In this document: in pieces, positions 48,609-60,179 of the stretch
How the letters are laid out: each line of letters starts with the position of its first letter
Numbering within the stretch: position 1 is the stretch's first letter
From: Schistosoma haematobium
Lineage: Eukaryota > Platyhelminthes > Trematoda > Strigeidida > Schistosomatidae
Direction of reading: 5' to 3'
DNA: 64,000 nucleotides
Assembly (NCBI RefSeq): GCF_000699445.3
Contig: NC_067198.1
Span: forward strand, 32,888,536 to 32,952,535
Notes under the pieces: generated by a model
The model's input: only the letters and a program-made list of their open reading frames with translations
What the model was told of the DNA's origin: nothing
Database searches by the model: none
Made by a program: the position numbers and the translations under genes

Positions 48609-49417
48609 GTAGTAACGGCGAGACTCTAATTTATGGACGTCTTTTGAACGAATCTTAAGTGACCTTGAGAAATATTAGCCAATCGGCAAACAGTCAGTAT
48701 CGAGTAAAAATATATTATACAAAACCGTCGAAATAAAGTAGATACACTTATTGTACGTGGTTCGAAAACTTGTCAAGGTTAGAAAGAGGTTCAGAGGTTC
48801 TGAAATCTTAATGCATGCAGTAGAGGAAATCATCCATACGGCTACAGAATAGTCGGCCTCTGGAGTCATGATAAAGTCTCAAAAACTCTTTCAGCCTCGA
48901 CCACATAGCTTCAATATTGTTTATATACACTCCGGTTGTTGAGTCCACAAAATGCTACTTATGGATAACGACACGATTCACATAACCAAACCTATGGAAC
49001 AGTCTGTACGCTCTCCAAACATCCATATATTGCAGTACCTGGATGCAGCCAGTGTTACTGGTGCTTTTATTATCCAGTTCGCAATAATTGTCGTAACTTG
49101 CCTTAGTTAGGAATTATATATGGGGTTTTCATCACGAACTAATATCAACTATAATGCCAGAAATTTATTTAGCCAAGTGGATGAGAGGCTTTCGCGTTAA
49201 AATTCGAGATCTATTATCTTATACCTGATTGATTCGTCCACATATTATAGTGTCACCGTTTTATCTGTTATGGCCGCTCAATTATCACGTTTTGTACAAA
49301 ATTCCCTGTGAACCGATCGTACGTTAGCATCAAGCACTGAAGTTGGCGCCGTAACCTTGACATCTCTCAACCACTTCTGATTGGCTCGTCCATAAATTAG
49401 ATTCTCGCCGTAGTAAC
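48609..49417 (-). mobile_element. Merlin-superfamily DNA transposon, internally deleted
   Basis: The element spans 48617-49409 with terminal inverted repeats starting GGCGAGA and continuing TCTAATTTATGGACG (23 bp, one mismatch). It is flanked by 8-bp duplications GTAGTAAC at 48609-48616 and 49410-49417. Eight-base duplications and GG-starting termini are Merlin features. On minus, 49025-48790 encodes the C-terminal ISXO2-like DDE region: DVWRAYRLFHRFGYVNRVVI, one stop, then HFVDSTTGVYINNIEAMWSR and LKEFLR. The N-terminal part is missing. Merlin elements are known from schistosomes. It cannot make transposase, but its termini look well kept. Confidence 0.9.
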
Positions 49418-52400
49418 AATTGTATACAGATGTTTTCTTTTAATTTAACCCTGTTCACCATTAGCTGAATCAAAATATCTTAGAGGATAAATAAATATTA
49501 GTATTTATTATATAATGGCTGAATTTATCGTATGGTTTAGTAGTTATTGTGATACATAAATATTTTATAGTAAAGGTTTTTGAACTGACTGATCACTAAG
49601 TAGCAACCAGTACCGTACTGTTTCTATTTAGTGCTTAATATAAAAAACTACAATATTGATTCCTTGTAACAACTAGTGATTCTATATTCTGAAATATATT
49701 TTTATTAAGAATTTAATACTGGTTTAACCAAATTATCCGTTTTTGTAGTTACCAGATCAACTGTATTCACACATCGCAATAACAGATGTAAACTAAGTAA
49801 CTTTTATAAAGTAAATTTATGTTGGGTGGTTTGTCTGCCGTTATTTGGTGTATAATTTTGTCGGTGGACCTTGATAAACAGTTATTTAAATGGGTATTTT
49901 TAGTTAACTAACACGTAAGCTGTACTCAACACTAACAATACTACTACTACTATACAAGAGTTTAAACAAATGATTTTATAATCATGAGGCTACAGTAGTG
50001 CTTTTACACCACTGAAGAGAAACTATCAACAGACAGATTTCTTTTAAAGATGCCTAAATATTAACTTTACTCACACTTCGATTTGAAATTCAGTGATGAC
50101 GAACAATTATAATTTGAACTAAACTTCACGGTTCGTTAGTTGGTTTTAGTTAGATCTTCGTAAATTGTTTTTCTCAGTAAAACTTTAGCTCATTCATCAT
50201 CAGGTGAATAACATACTATGGCACAAACTTCCTGGATAGTCGTTAATTTAAGCTTATTTTCAGCACAAAATACATTATGATTTGTTAAATTTGTTCATAA
50301 TTAAATAATTAATAAATATGTTACTGATAATTATCTCCAACTCTTAGTAGATATCGTTGGGTCAACAAACTAATTTGTAATAAATTTCATGAACTCTATT
50401 CATCATATAGTTTGGTAACTACAGAACTATCTTTAACTGATATCAAAAATCAGTACTTCAAGTTATACTCTAAAATGTTTGTAAATGAAATGTAACCTTT
50501 TAAACCTTTAATAATGCTACTATTGTTTTTTTGGGGGAGGAGGAGGGGATAAGCTATTTTTACTAAAATCTTTTAAAAGAATGGAATTCTGATTATTAGA
50601 ATTGTTTAATTAATTGATTTATCTGTCTGTACAAAACTACAAATATCCTGTTGACAGACTAGTAGAATGATGTGAGACTTTTTATAAAAATATAATTCCA
50701 TCTGGAGTCCTTCTAGGATTACTCCCATTCACAATACCAGACAGATGAGATAGGTTGAATATGGGGTTAACAACCTTATTCCTTAAAACAGAAAATTACT
50801 AGAGAAAAAGGCTGACACTAGATGCCTAAACAATTATTCATTCAATGTTCTTCATTTCCTAACAAGAACAAACATAACCATTAACTATAATATTCAAACC
50901 GATTAAGAAAGATACAAATGAACGTAAGATAAATAAATTATCAATCAACAGAAAGATTAAAATATACGTGAATATAATGGATTTATTGATGTGCACTACT
51001 GTCATTTATTTTAAACTATTCTGCAAACGATTTATACAAACTAATTTCTAGTGTTTCTAGGATTCTATCCATGGAACATGAATTTCATTTGATGAACTGA
51101 TTGGATCAATTATTGTTATCTTTAGTTAAGATTTCCTAACTCTTTAATTTTATTAATATTACCTACTACAGATATTATATTACTTAAAAAAAATTAGAGA
51201 CATCATGAAATAATTTTCATCTCATCCATTGAAATCAGCACATATTTACGATCATATCAGATGAGTGACTTTCTTTTTTCATTCATTTGACATCACCTAG
51301 ATAAGTGCTGAAAATATTTTAAGGAAATATGTTATGAAATGTTTGAAGGTTTCTAAAATATTTAAATATATGGATCTGCAGTCAATTGTGAAACTATGTG
51401 AAAAGATGGCCTAGTGACTAAAACATTCTATTACCGATTTGTGGTAACAAATCCGAATACTGATCCATTGACTTATTTATATAAATCAATACTTGGTTAC
51501 TGAATTGTAATATCGCCCCAACGCAATGGTAAATGTAGTCCAGTAACACTCTGAACTGATCGGCGTTAGGAATCATGATAATAATTAGGCCTCAGCCTGA
51601 TGAAATATTTGAATCACTTATTTCTCAACTGTCTAAATGTTGCAACCAATCTTCCCTTGTGTTCCAGAGGTAAATTTATATGAATGCAAACTATATGTAT
51701 GGTGAACTATTATCAAAGACTTATAGATTATTGGGTATGCTAAATACTGAGAAATTCAGTAATGTAACACTCATATTGGGATATTTGCCCCTTTGTCGGT
51801 TTTTAGAGGAATGAGGGAAGAATACATTTGGGTTCATGCATCTACTACATAATAAATAGAAAGAAAATATTCATAACAGCTGAACTTGGTAGCAGATATT
51901 CATGGGTAGATACATTTATAATGATAATAACTGTTTGAATGTGTGACAAATGGGAAATTTTTGTCATGTTGCATAATTAATGCTGAAAATTTAATATCGT
52001 GATAAAACTCATATTATTGAATCGAACAATTATTATTATTTTTCATTTCATTCCAGTAAGTCAACCGAATCAAAATAACAGAGCACAATAACAAATTACA
52101 ACTTTTGTTTAAATTAAAGCTTCTTTGATTCAACATTTAATTAGATAGTCGACTAGAGTTTGAAAAGACATATCTTCAAATGAATAAATGAATAAACTAG
52201 CCAATACTTTTGCATAATAGTAAAACATTTGTTCTAAATTCCATTATCAACCAAAATTTATATTAGATTTTCAACTTCATGGGCATTCAGTAATATTTTG
52301 TGCTAACTTGCTTAGTAAACATGATACTAGTCAGATTTTAGTAGCTTGATCTTACAAACTTTCTCACTATGTTATTGTTTATTCCAGCGGATAATGTATT

Positions 52401-52430
52401 AATCTTTTTACGAAATTGTTGAAGATGCTA
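49418..52430. other. AT-rich intergenic DNA
   Basis: A poly-T/poly-G purine-rich patch lies near 50528-50550. A weak tRNA-like trace (ATGGCCTAGTGACTAAAAC, 51407) is too decayed to call. No gene. Confidence 0.5.
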
Positions 52431-52860
52431 GATCCCCAGAGATCATTAGGTTAACGTCTTATTTTTGTAACTTTATTTTGGGAATTTGAATTTTTTCGTT
52501 TTCGTGCTAAAAGCGCCCATTTTTACATTCAGATTGTATTTCCCACTTGGAAGGACCCAAAATGTCATTGGTTCTTTGCTTCTTTAAATACGATATTTTT
52601 TGAATTTTCCTAAGATTTATTTATTTTATATATGTACGGTTGAGTTGTGTGCTTGGTTTGATCGTACTTCTAGCTACTTGTGGAATCTGCCTTTCCTTCC
52701 TTTTCCCCCTAGTTAGCGGGGATGAGATGCATTTCAATAGTTAGCTGGTCTTGTCGTTGTGTCGCTGATCCTTCGTTCGGTTTGCCGATTTGAGTGTCTT
52801 CGTAATCTCTTCAAATATAGCAGAAATATCGTCAAAAGTCTGTACATTTTACTCTTCTAT
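52431..52860. repeat. Unassigned T-rich, GC-elevated block
   Basis: Composition differs from both flanks (AAGCGCCCA, CTTCCTTTTCCCCCTAG). It could be an LTR or LINE 3' relic. No paired copy in the window and no duplication seen. Confidence 0.25.
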
Positions 52861-53264
52861 TATGTCTTTTTTATTAAACTGACTCATCATAACAGGAAAT
52901 TGAATACAACATCGTGAGTCATCCAAATCAGCTCAAATATGGTTGATTCTTAATTGACACTTATGATTTGTGAATGGAAGGATTAGAAGTGATTATATAA
53001 GTATTAATCAGTAGTATAAATCCATGATTTTATAATCAATCTATCAAGACTAATCGATTTTTTCAACTAATTAGTGTTTTGTCAATGTTATCATCGCTAA
53101 TATTGAATGTGTCGATTTACAAATCTAGCGGGTAAATTTTATTAACAAGATAATACAATATACTAGGAGATAAAAATGGGAATTTTTAAAATATTTGATA
53201 TTACCACAGAAAACACCTGTTTATATTGTAACGTGTACAGATTATTAAAGGAGGACAGTGTTAA
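52861..53264. other. AT-rich intergenic DNA
   Basis: Nothing recognised. Confidence 0.5.
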
Positions 53265-53655
53265 AAATAAGCTCACTTGGTATTGTTTACTTAAATCCTC
53301 TCATTGATGTTTAGAACTGCAGTTGATCATTCTTTTATTGGCATATATGCATCCTGTACGGATTGCCTCGATATTGCCTTAAGATACAGGTATAATAAGC
53401 GGAGATGGATGGTGGTTAGCAGTGAAATCCAGCACGTGCGTTTCATCCTATCTATGACTCGTCAGTTGGATGTACCTGCATCTCAGAGCTGATGTTTACT
53501 CAGAGACTTGAACCCAGTATTGTTCGCTTCAAACGTCATCACGTTACCCACTTAGCTACTGAGTCATGATAGCCACTAGCCTGTGCAATGTTGACTAAAC
53601 GCAAGTCTTGCATTCTACTGCTAGCCACAATCTAACTTTGCTTATAACTTTAAGT
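53265..53655 (-). mobile_element. Family A retroposon, near full length, with inverted 5' head
   Basis: On minus the order is: inverted ribozyme half (53655-53605), junction GTTTAGTCAACATTGCACAG, tRNA-like region (ACTCAGTAGCTAAGTGGGTA; B box GGGTTCAAGTCTC), hammerhead, GCAATATCGAGGCAATCC block, and tail ending ATACCAAGTGAGCTTA. Head and junction match the 35087 copy, making a shared subfamily. Confidence 0.85.
53420..53480 (-). ncRNA. Family A hammerhead, uncleavable triplet
   Basis: CTGACGA (53459-53465) and GAAA (53441-53444) are intact, and stem I is long. C17 is G (triplet GTG, 53433-53435 on plus as CAC), which hammerheads do not cleave. Stem II is also weakened. Confidence 0.7.
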
Positions 53656-54054
53656 AGTAGTTATATTTTGTAAATTAATCCTCCTAATTTGTTAAAGTTA
53701 TAGTGTATCCACTGCTGATATTCAACAGTGTATTTGATCAATTTTTTTTGAAGAAAATACAAACCCTAACAAATAACTTCATACTCTTTGAACAAATTAG
53801 ACACTATTTATAGTCAGTAGGTTTGTGCATAACTCGTAATCATTTGGGGTGATATTCAGTGAGTTCTAATCTTAGAGAGAAAATCAACATTGAAATGATA
53901 GTATATGTATTTGACAAGTCTTATAAAGGATGAGAAACATATTTTAAACTTCAATTTTAACTACAATAAAAAACAATGCCAAAAATTTAGTCATTCAATT
54001 ATTTAACCATAATCTAACAACGAAAATCATTTAGATTGTAATGGATCAAATATA
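53656..54054. other. AT-rich intergenic DNA
   Basis: Nothing recognised. Confidence 0.5.
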
Positions 54055-54365
54055 ATGTGTTTTATTTGACTGAGATCATGAACCAATTGATGTTAGACCA
54101 CCGTTGGAAACCTGTAGGCACTGGACGGCCGTTTCGTCCTATTGTGGGACTACTCATCAGTGCGCATTCACGATCCCGCTCGCTGGATTCAAAACCAGGG
54201 CTTTCAGTCTCGCGCGCAAACGCATAACCTACTGAATCACTGAGTCCCACAATAGGACGAAACGGCCGTCCAGTGCTTCCAAGTTTCCAACGCTGGTCTA
54301 ACATCAATTGGTTCATGATCTCAATCAAAGAAATTAACAATCTCCACAACCCCTATACTGATAAT
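54055..54365 (-). mobile_element. Family B fold-back element with ~120-bp inverted ends
   Basis: On minus: inverted tail and ribozyme 3' half (54365-54241), then directly GACTCAGTGATTCAGTAGGT (A box), CCTGGTTTTGAATCCAGC (B box), GGGATCGTGAATGCGCACTG, a complete hammerhead, and the tail to 54055. The two ends are near-perfect inverted repeats, so the RNA could fold into a long hairpin with the promoter region as its loop. Confidence 0.85.
54119..54163 (-). ncRNA. Family B hammerhead with A3/U8 in place of C3/G8
   Basis: Stem I (GCACTG with CAGTGC), stem II (GTCCCACAATAGGAC), GAAA (54132-54135) and GTC (54124-54126) are intact. C3 is A (54157) and G8 is U (54152). These two bases pair in the active hammerhead, so the double change keeps Watson-Crick pairing. 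Confidence 0.65.
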
Positions 54366-54599
54366 GTGTTTTATTCCGGTAAATGTTATCATCGAAAAGA
54401 ATATCTTCTTCATTGACTTATATCTATTATCTTTTTTAATAACACAATGATTTTCTTTTGTTATTGAAATGTTTTATTTATTCATTTTTGTTTTCGAACA
54501 CAGCTGTACAACATTTAAATGTTTATAATAAATTGTATCCAATGTATATATAGAAGTAAAAACGCTATCAACAGCTTCTTTACAAAACTTTAATTATCA
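54366..54599. other. AT-rich intergenic DNA
   Basis: Nothing recognised. Confidence 0.5.
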
Positions 54600-54955
54600 A
54601 TAGTGACTGACTTCAGGAAAAACTCCTGGAGTTCTAGTGAGAAGCCGTTACCAGTGGAGTTCAGCCGGTCTGTTGTGAGATAACAACTCACTGAAGACAA
54701 TGGTGTACGGTGGCGCAACTTTGTGGATTGGTTGAAGTTAGACATTAACACCGTTGGATGCCGGCTCAGTGGTCTAATGGTTAAGTGCTCAGGCGCGAAG
54801 CCAGTAGGTCCTAGGTTCGAGCCCCGCGTGGTGCGGGATCGTGGATGCGCACTGCTGAGGAGTCCCGTACCGGGACGAAACGGCCGTCCAGTGCTTCCAG
54901 GTTTTCAATGGTGGTCTAGCTTCAACTGACTCATGATTTCAACCTGTGAAAACTT
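54600..54955 (+). mobile_element. Family B hammerhead retroposon, best copy
   Basis: Complete and little decayed: head (GTGACTGACTTCAGG, GAGAAGCCGTTACCAG, TGAAGACAATGG), TGAAGTTAGACATTAACACC, A box (GGCTCAGTGGTCTAATGGTT), B box (TAGGTTCGAGCCCC, 54813-54826), GGGATCGTGGATGCGC, intact hammerhead, and tail (TTCCAGGTTTTCAATGG, GTCTAGCTTCAACTGACTC). No inverted head. The internal boxes suggest Pol III transcription; amplification would need a LINE such as RTE. Confidence 0.9.
54849..54894 (+). ncRNA. Family B hammerhead ribozyme, all core positions intact
   Basis: Stem I pairs GCACTG (54849-54854) with CAGTGC (54889-54894), with a further GGA/UCC pairing possible outside an internal loop. The core is CTGAGGA (54855-54861) and GAAA (54877-54880). 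Stem II is a perfect 6-bp GTCCCG/CGGGAC with a UAC loop. Stem III is ACGG/CCGT with essentially no loop, the schistosome minimal type, which may favour dimer or co-transcriptional cleavage. The triplet is GTC (54886-54888), so cleavage is predicted after C54888. Confidence 0.85.
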
Positions 54956-56049
54956 TAATTGTATAAAATGTTGGTATCTGAAATAGTAAAGATTATTTAC
55001 ATTCTATGAAACATTAAAATCTACAAAATATTTCAATTTAATCCTGTTTAACACGTGATAAATACATTAAATACGTAGATAAATGTTGTCTATATGTACT
55101 TTGATATGACAATTAATAAATAAATAATGTAAACAGTTTTAAAATATAACATCTAACATGTAGACATACATGTGGTATACGTTACTACTTTATCATCATC
55201 AATCAATATGATTATACAACATATCAATCATGGCTCAAATTCTTCAATGATAACGTCTTAGACTGTGAATATGAATGACGAGGTCACAAAACCCACAGAT
55301 TGAAAAGAACTATTGCTAACAAATGCTAACTATTACAAAATCTAGTTTGATGATTTTCTGTAGACTAGCTTTAACTATATTACTTCAAAACACTGGATAC
55401 ATTAATTAGGATGAATAATGGTGATACTGATGCAGAATTCCTGAAATTGTTGGTTTGTGGTTATTGACTGAATGTAAAAATAACTTTCCATCAAGAACCG
55501 ATATAAGCTGAGTAATTGTTGGAAACTTATGAAACGCTTCACTGATTCTATATAAGATCAAACCTGATCATCAGTGGGTTGAAATTCAGTGGTTCGTAGT
55601 TTATTCTTACCTCGGATAATTTACCAAATAGCTTCATGGTGATGTAGGTTTTTGATGTATGATGTTTTCATGCATATCGAGAGTAAACGCTGAATTGAAA
55701 TATTAGACGTTTTAATAGTCCAACTATATTGATTACTTGCCATATTAAGTATAAATAATTATATCTTTCAGTTCTTAATTAATATTGAAGATTTTTAAGG
55801 TTAAATTTGTACTGTTAGAAGCATGGATCAATATTTTATACATGACACTACTTATAAATACAAAATGTATGTGGAAAGGATTTGTAGGCCAGTATGATAT
55901 CGACAAATATTTGGTGTTTGTCTAATGTTCTATTCTTTTTAATTATTTTAAATCAGTTTAAATCGTGATACTAGTCAAAATACTTTGACTGATTTTACAT
56001 TAAGGTAATTTCCAAGTGATACAAATGACTACAGACAAATCTATTTAAG
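54956..56049. other. AT-rich intergenic DNA
   Basis: Nothing recognised. Confidence 0.5.
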
Positions 56050-56275
56050 TCAGATAATGGTTAGCAGTGGAATGCGAGACGCAATTTCAGTAATATTTAT
56101 AGCCTATCAGCTGGATTTACTAACATTCCTATGTAAATATCGACATTGAGATCCAAGTACATCCAGTTGATGGATTAAAAATACGATAAAACTGGCATTT
56201 TGAATTCGATTGCTAGTCACTGTCCATCTTTACTTAAAAACTTGTTATCAAATGACATTATGCAGGGAATTTGTT
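56050..56275. mobile_element. Degenerate family A fold-back element
   Basis: A minus-oriented remnant (TTAGCAGTGGAATGCGAGAC, CCTATCAGCTGGATTTAC) faces a plus-oriented one (GTACATCCAGTTGATGGATT, TCGATTGCTAGTCACTGTCC). Both ribozyme cores are destroyed. Confidence 0.55.
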
Positions 56276-57600
56276 CATAAAGCATAGATCATGATAAGAA
56301 ACTGGTCATGACTATGTCCCTAACATCAACAACGGGAAGCTTCAAACATTTACATATGATCAGATCAACTTATTCTTCGTGAATAAGTTTGCAAACGTTT
56401 GTGCTGGTTTCTTTCAGTCATTCAGAATAAAGAAGAGTTCACCACAATATCAAGATATTTTATCAAGTAACCGCAAAATAATAATACTAAGCTAAGGAAT
56501 TCAGTGATATCTTATGATAAAACAACATGTGACCAGCTGATGTTCAACAAAGCACTTCTCGAATTATCAAGAATTGTAATGTGATCTTAACTTATTTGTG
56601 ATCGATTTCTATCACTATTAAAGAATATAACAATAATTTTTGTAAGGTAACATATATTTAGCCTTAAATGGCTGTTAATCAGTTTTAAGGTTTTGATGAT
56701 GCATATTCCATGTTCATAATTCATCAAATAATTAGCAATCGAACTCGTAAAACGTCTGTCTTTTCTTACTAATTGATTTTGTGGAACCTTGTGAAAGCCT
56801 CATACAATCTTTTGTAACATTTAAAAGATAGATTTTCTACTTGTAAAGTTTATATTGGTCTCAAATGAAGTATGTACTGTACCATTTTTTGACTTTTCTA
56901 TGATTTCTCTTTTGATTTTATTAACAATGTGTGCTTTATAATCATTTTTTCAAATACTATTATTTGAAGTAAATTTCAGGTGTCTCCAGATGACCGGAAA
57001 TTTTGAAGTAGAATGAATTCATTTTATGCGATAGATACAATTTTTCTCGGCTTGTTCATAATATTAACAGCAGTTTCAAATGTAAAACGTATTTTTGATT
57101 AAATCAATCACACTGAAATTTATATACCTACCACCCCTCCTAAAATTATTTATGGGTTTAATGGTGCTCTTGGATTTACCCAGATACTTAATTTAAATCA
57201 AATACTTCACAGTTCATTAGTTTTGAAATGTGGTGATATAACTTTCAGATCTTCAACCATTAGATTGTAGATTTAAACTTTTCTTCACCTACCTAAGTTA
57301 ATCAAGATCATGTAAATAAATCTGTACTTGATGGAAAAGTTATACTTTCCAACAGTAATCCTTTTTAATCTCGTTTTTTAATCACTTCATTACTAAACAA
57401 GTTGATATTTCATAAGACACAAGCTGTCATCATAAATCAGAGAAAATCACTTCAAAGCAACCAACTGACAAATTGCAAATAATTATCCATGTAAGTTTAT
57501 TTATTTAATAGAACATCGAGTTTTCAGTTTAAACTGTTCGTAAGCATTTTATTGAAGAACAACGCACATTAAATGTCTCTCTTCCATTTACTTTCTTTCT
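56276..57600. other. AT-rich intergenic DNA
   Basis: Nothing recognised. Confidence 0.5.
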
Positions 57601-57601
57601 T

Positions 57602-57644
<43 letters not shown>
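57601..57644. repeat. (CT)n-(AT)n microsatellite
   Basis: A CT run (57601-57616) passes into AT repeats up to 57644, directly against the 3' end of the RTE fragment. Confidence 0.9.
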
Positions 57645-57646
<2 letters not shown>

Positions 57647-57972
57647 CTTACGACTGTTACCGCTCGTGGAGAAGCATCAGCCGCTCTCCAGCATTCTCTG
57701 GTTTGGTCTCTCCCAAAGTAGGTTGTTACTGGTATTATCCTACCAACGAACATTGAGTATTTTGTGTAGACAATTGTTTATAAATATTTGCACATTTTGA
57801 TGGTGTTTGTGATAGTTGTTGAAGTTTCAACTCGGTACAGTAGAACTGTCTTGACGTTCATATTGAAGATTCTGACTTTGATATTGATTGACATTTGTTT
57901 TGAGTTCCATTTCATCTTCAACTGTAGGAATGCTGTTCTTGCTTTACCGATCCTCTTCTTTACGTCTGCATC

Positions 57973-57973
<1 letters not shown>
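57645..57973 (-). mobile_element. RTE-clade LINE 3' fragment inside an (AT)n tract
   Basis: On minus this is the RT C-terminal region and 3' end, with about 200 bp lost internally between TCTCCAGCATTCTCTGG and TTTGGTCTCTCCC on plus. Both ends abut AT microsatellite. The small ORFs here are shadows. Confidence 0.75.

Positions 57974-58011
<38 letters not shown>
57974..58011. repeat. (AT)n microsatellite
   Basis: Uninterrupted AT repeat starting exactly where the RTE fragment ends. Confidence 0.9.
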
Positions 58012-58015
<4 letters not shown>

Positions 58016-59263
58016 CAATAAATTTAAAATCAATTTTTAATAATAGAACCTTTTAATAAACTAAGTCTACATGATAGCGTTATATTGAAGCAACAAATCG
58101 ATTGTCTAACACACATTTCATCGATCATATTAAAAATCACAAGATCAATCAAAATGATGAAGAAAAAAATTTTTTTCTAAAAAATCGAAATGTTATTGGA
58201 AAAACTTATCAAAATAAATCATTAAGAATAAAAAGATTGTATGGTTTACACAAAGAAGTCAATCATTTTTTTGATTTTGAAATTTGATACACAAAATGTG
58301 TAAATTAATTTATATTAACTTCATTGATATCAATAATGAATATAGGTTATGTAGAATGTATTCCATGATGAAAAGTTAATAAATAGTCTGTTTATAGTAC
58401 ATAGATATTGTTGATATGTTTCATTATATTATTTTATCTGTCTTTTCATCTACCTACCTACCTACTTCCTTATCTATCTATCTATCTATCTACGTTTGAT
58501 TGCAGCAATCTTATCATTAATCACATTACTTAATAAATCAATTGAGGTCTACTCGATGCGAGTATAATATGAATAATAACTTATCATAAACAAATAATTA
58601 AGTCTATTATATTAAATAATTATATTGTAGTAATATTAATAATATGTTTTCAACTACTTTTCAACTACAAAAATATCTTCACTTTATTCAAATTGAATTG
58701 TATATAAAACAATCTACTATATCAGTTTACAATGTCACTTATTTATACAATAAATAAATGATAATTATTATATAATTTGAAATACCATTGATCATATATT
58801 CATTTGTTCTATTATCATTATATTTTTATATTTATATTTGTTTTAATTTACAATTTAATAAGTGTAATATTTGAAATTAGAACATCTTATCAACGAATTT
58901 AATGTAGATATATATATTTTTTATAAGAAATTACCTAACAAAGTTAATCATATTGATTTGTTCTAGATAAATGATTCTTGGTTCAATGTTATTTTACATA
59001 ATAATAATAATAATAATAATAATAAAACCACTTCAAATAAATTACTTGACTAGCCTATACAAAGAAACTTAGAAAAAAATATTTCTTTTATTGAAATAAT
59101 TTCAAGTGGATAGATATTAATTAAAGTTGAAGAAAATATAGCCTGAAGTAATTGTGTTTTGGCGCTTAATCAAAAGATGTTAGATTTATATATTTTTTTA
59201 AAATTGTAAGTTTATACTACTTAGATATATTTCATGATGAAAATGACACAATTATGTAATGTA

Positions 59264-59266
<3 letters not shown>
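58012..59266. other. Very AT-rich intergenic DNA
   Basis: Tandem CTAC/CTAT repeats at 58450-58492 and (AAT)n at 58999-59024. No gene. Confidence 0.55.

Positions 59267-59310
<44 letters not shown>
59267..59310. repeat. (AT)n microsatellite
   Basis: 44 bp of AT repeat, about 20 bp before a family A tail fragment. Confidence 0.9.
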
Positions 59311-59313
<3 letters not shown>

Positions 59314-59331
59314 TTATATAATGCTTGTTAA

Positions 59332-59455
59332 TGAAGGCAATATCGAGGCAATACGCACAGTATGCACATATGCCAATAAGAGACTGATCAATTTCAGTCC
59401 TAAACATCAATGGGAAGATTCAAGTAAAACCATACCAATTGAATATATTCATTAT
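59332..59455 (+). mobile_element. Family A retroposon, 3' tail fragment
   Basis: Begins AAGGCAATATCGAGGCAATA and ends CATACCAATTGAATAT: the complete family A tail without promoter or ribozyme, as expected of a 5'-truncated insertion. Confidence 0.75.
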
Positions 59456-60179
59456 ATTTTACTTTTTAAGGGAGTATGATGCGAACAATCATCCAATTTG
59501 AAATTACTTAACACATTGATTCTGATATCACGAAATTATGGTTGGTAAATCTATAAATTTGAAAACAACCCACAGGAAACTATATAATGTTTTGTAAGGT
59601 TTCAAATGACTGATAATTCCATCTATATTTTACTATTGTAACTAGAGGCATGATATTTTTATCACAGTAGTAACCAATCATTCACTTCCTTCATAAAAAC
59701 CACACTTTCTAATCAACAATTATAGATCTAAAATCCTATTTTAATGTATGTATTTGGTTGTGTTGAGTTCTCTAGACTTAATGGTTTCGTTATCCTTTTG
59801 GAGAAGATTCTACTTCATGTAGATGTATGTTAAATGAAGAGATGTCAATATGTCAATACTGTGCTTACTCTAATGATGTCATCGTGCTTCTGAACCACAG
59901 AGTCAACTTTTTTTATCTTTATATCATAATCCAAAATAAAGGACACAAAGAAGAGAACAGGAAAACATTATGATAATGAATTAAACCGTAGATACAAGAT
60001 AGTCTTATGGACCAGTATGATCCATATGAGACCACAATAATTTTATATTCGAATAATTATAACAATCATTACTATTAGTTGTTTATGGCAACACCTTTTT
60101 CCATATGTACATTCTGTTTACCGTGAAATGAAATAATTGTATATAATTATGTTACTCTATTTCTGTTTGAAAAATAAAC
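59456..60179. other. AT-rich intergenic DNA
   Basis: Nothing recognised. Confidence 0.5.

Noticed and set aside
51400..51520. tRNA-like A-box trace
   Set aside because: No B box, ribozyme or tail; similarity too short to annotate.
57973..58012. ORFs encoding YIYIYI repeats near 57.6-58.0 and 59.3 kb
   Set aside because: They are translations of (AT)n microsatellites.
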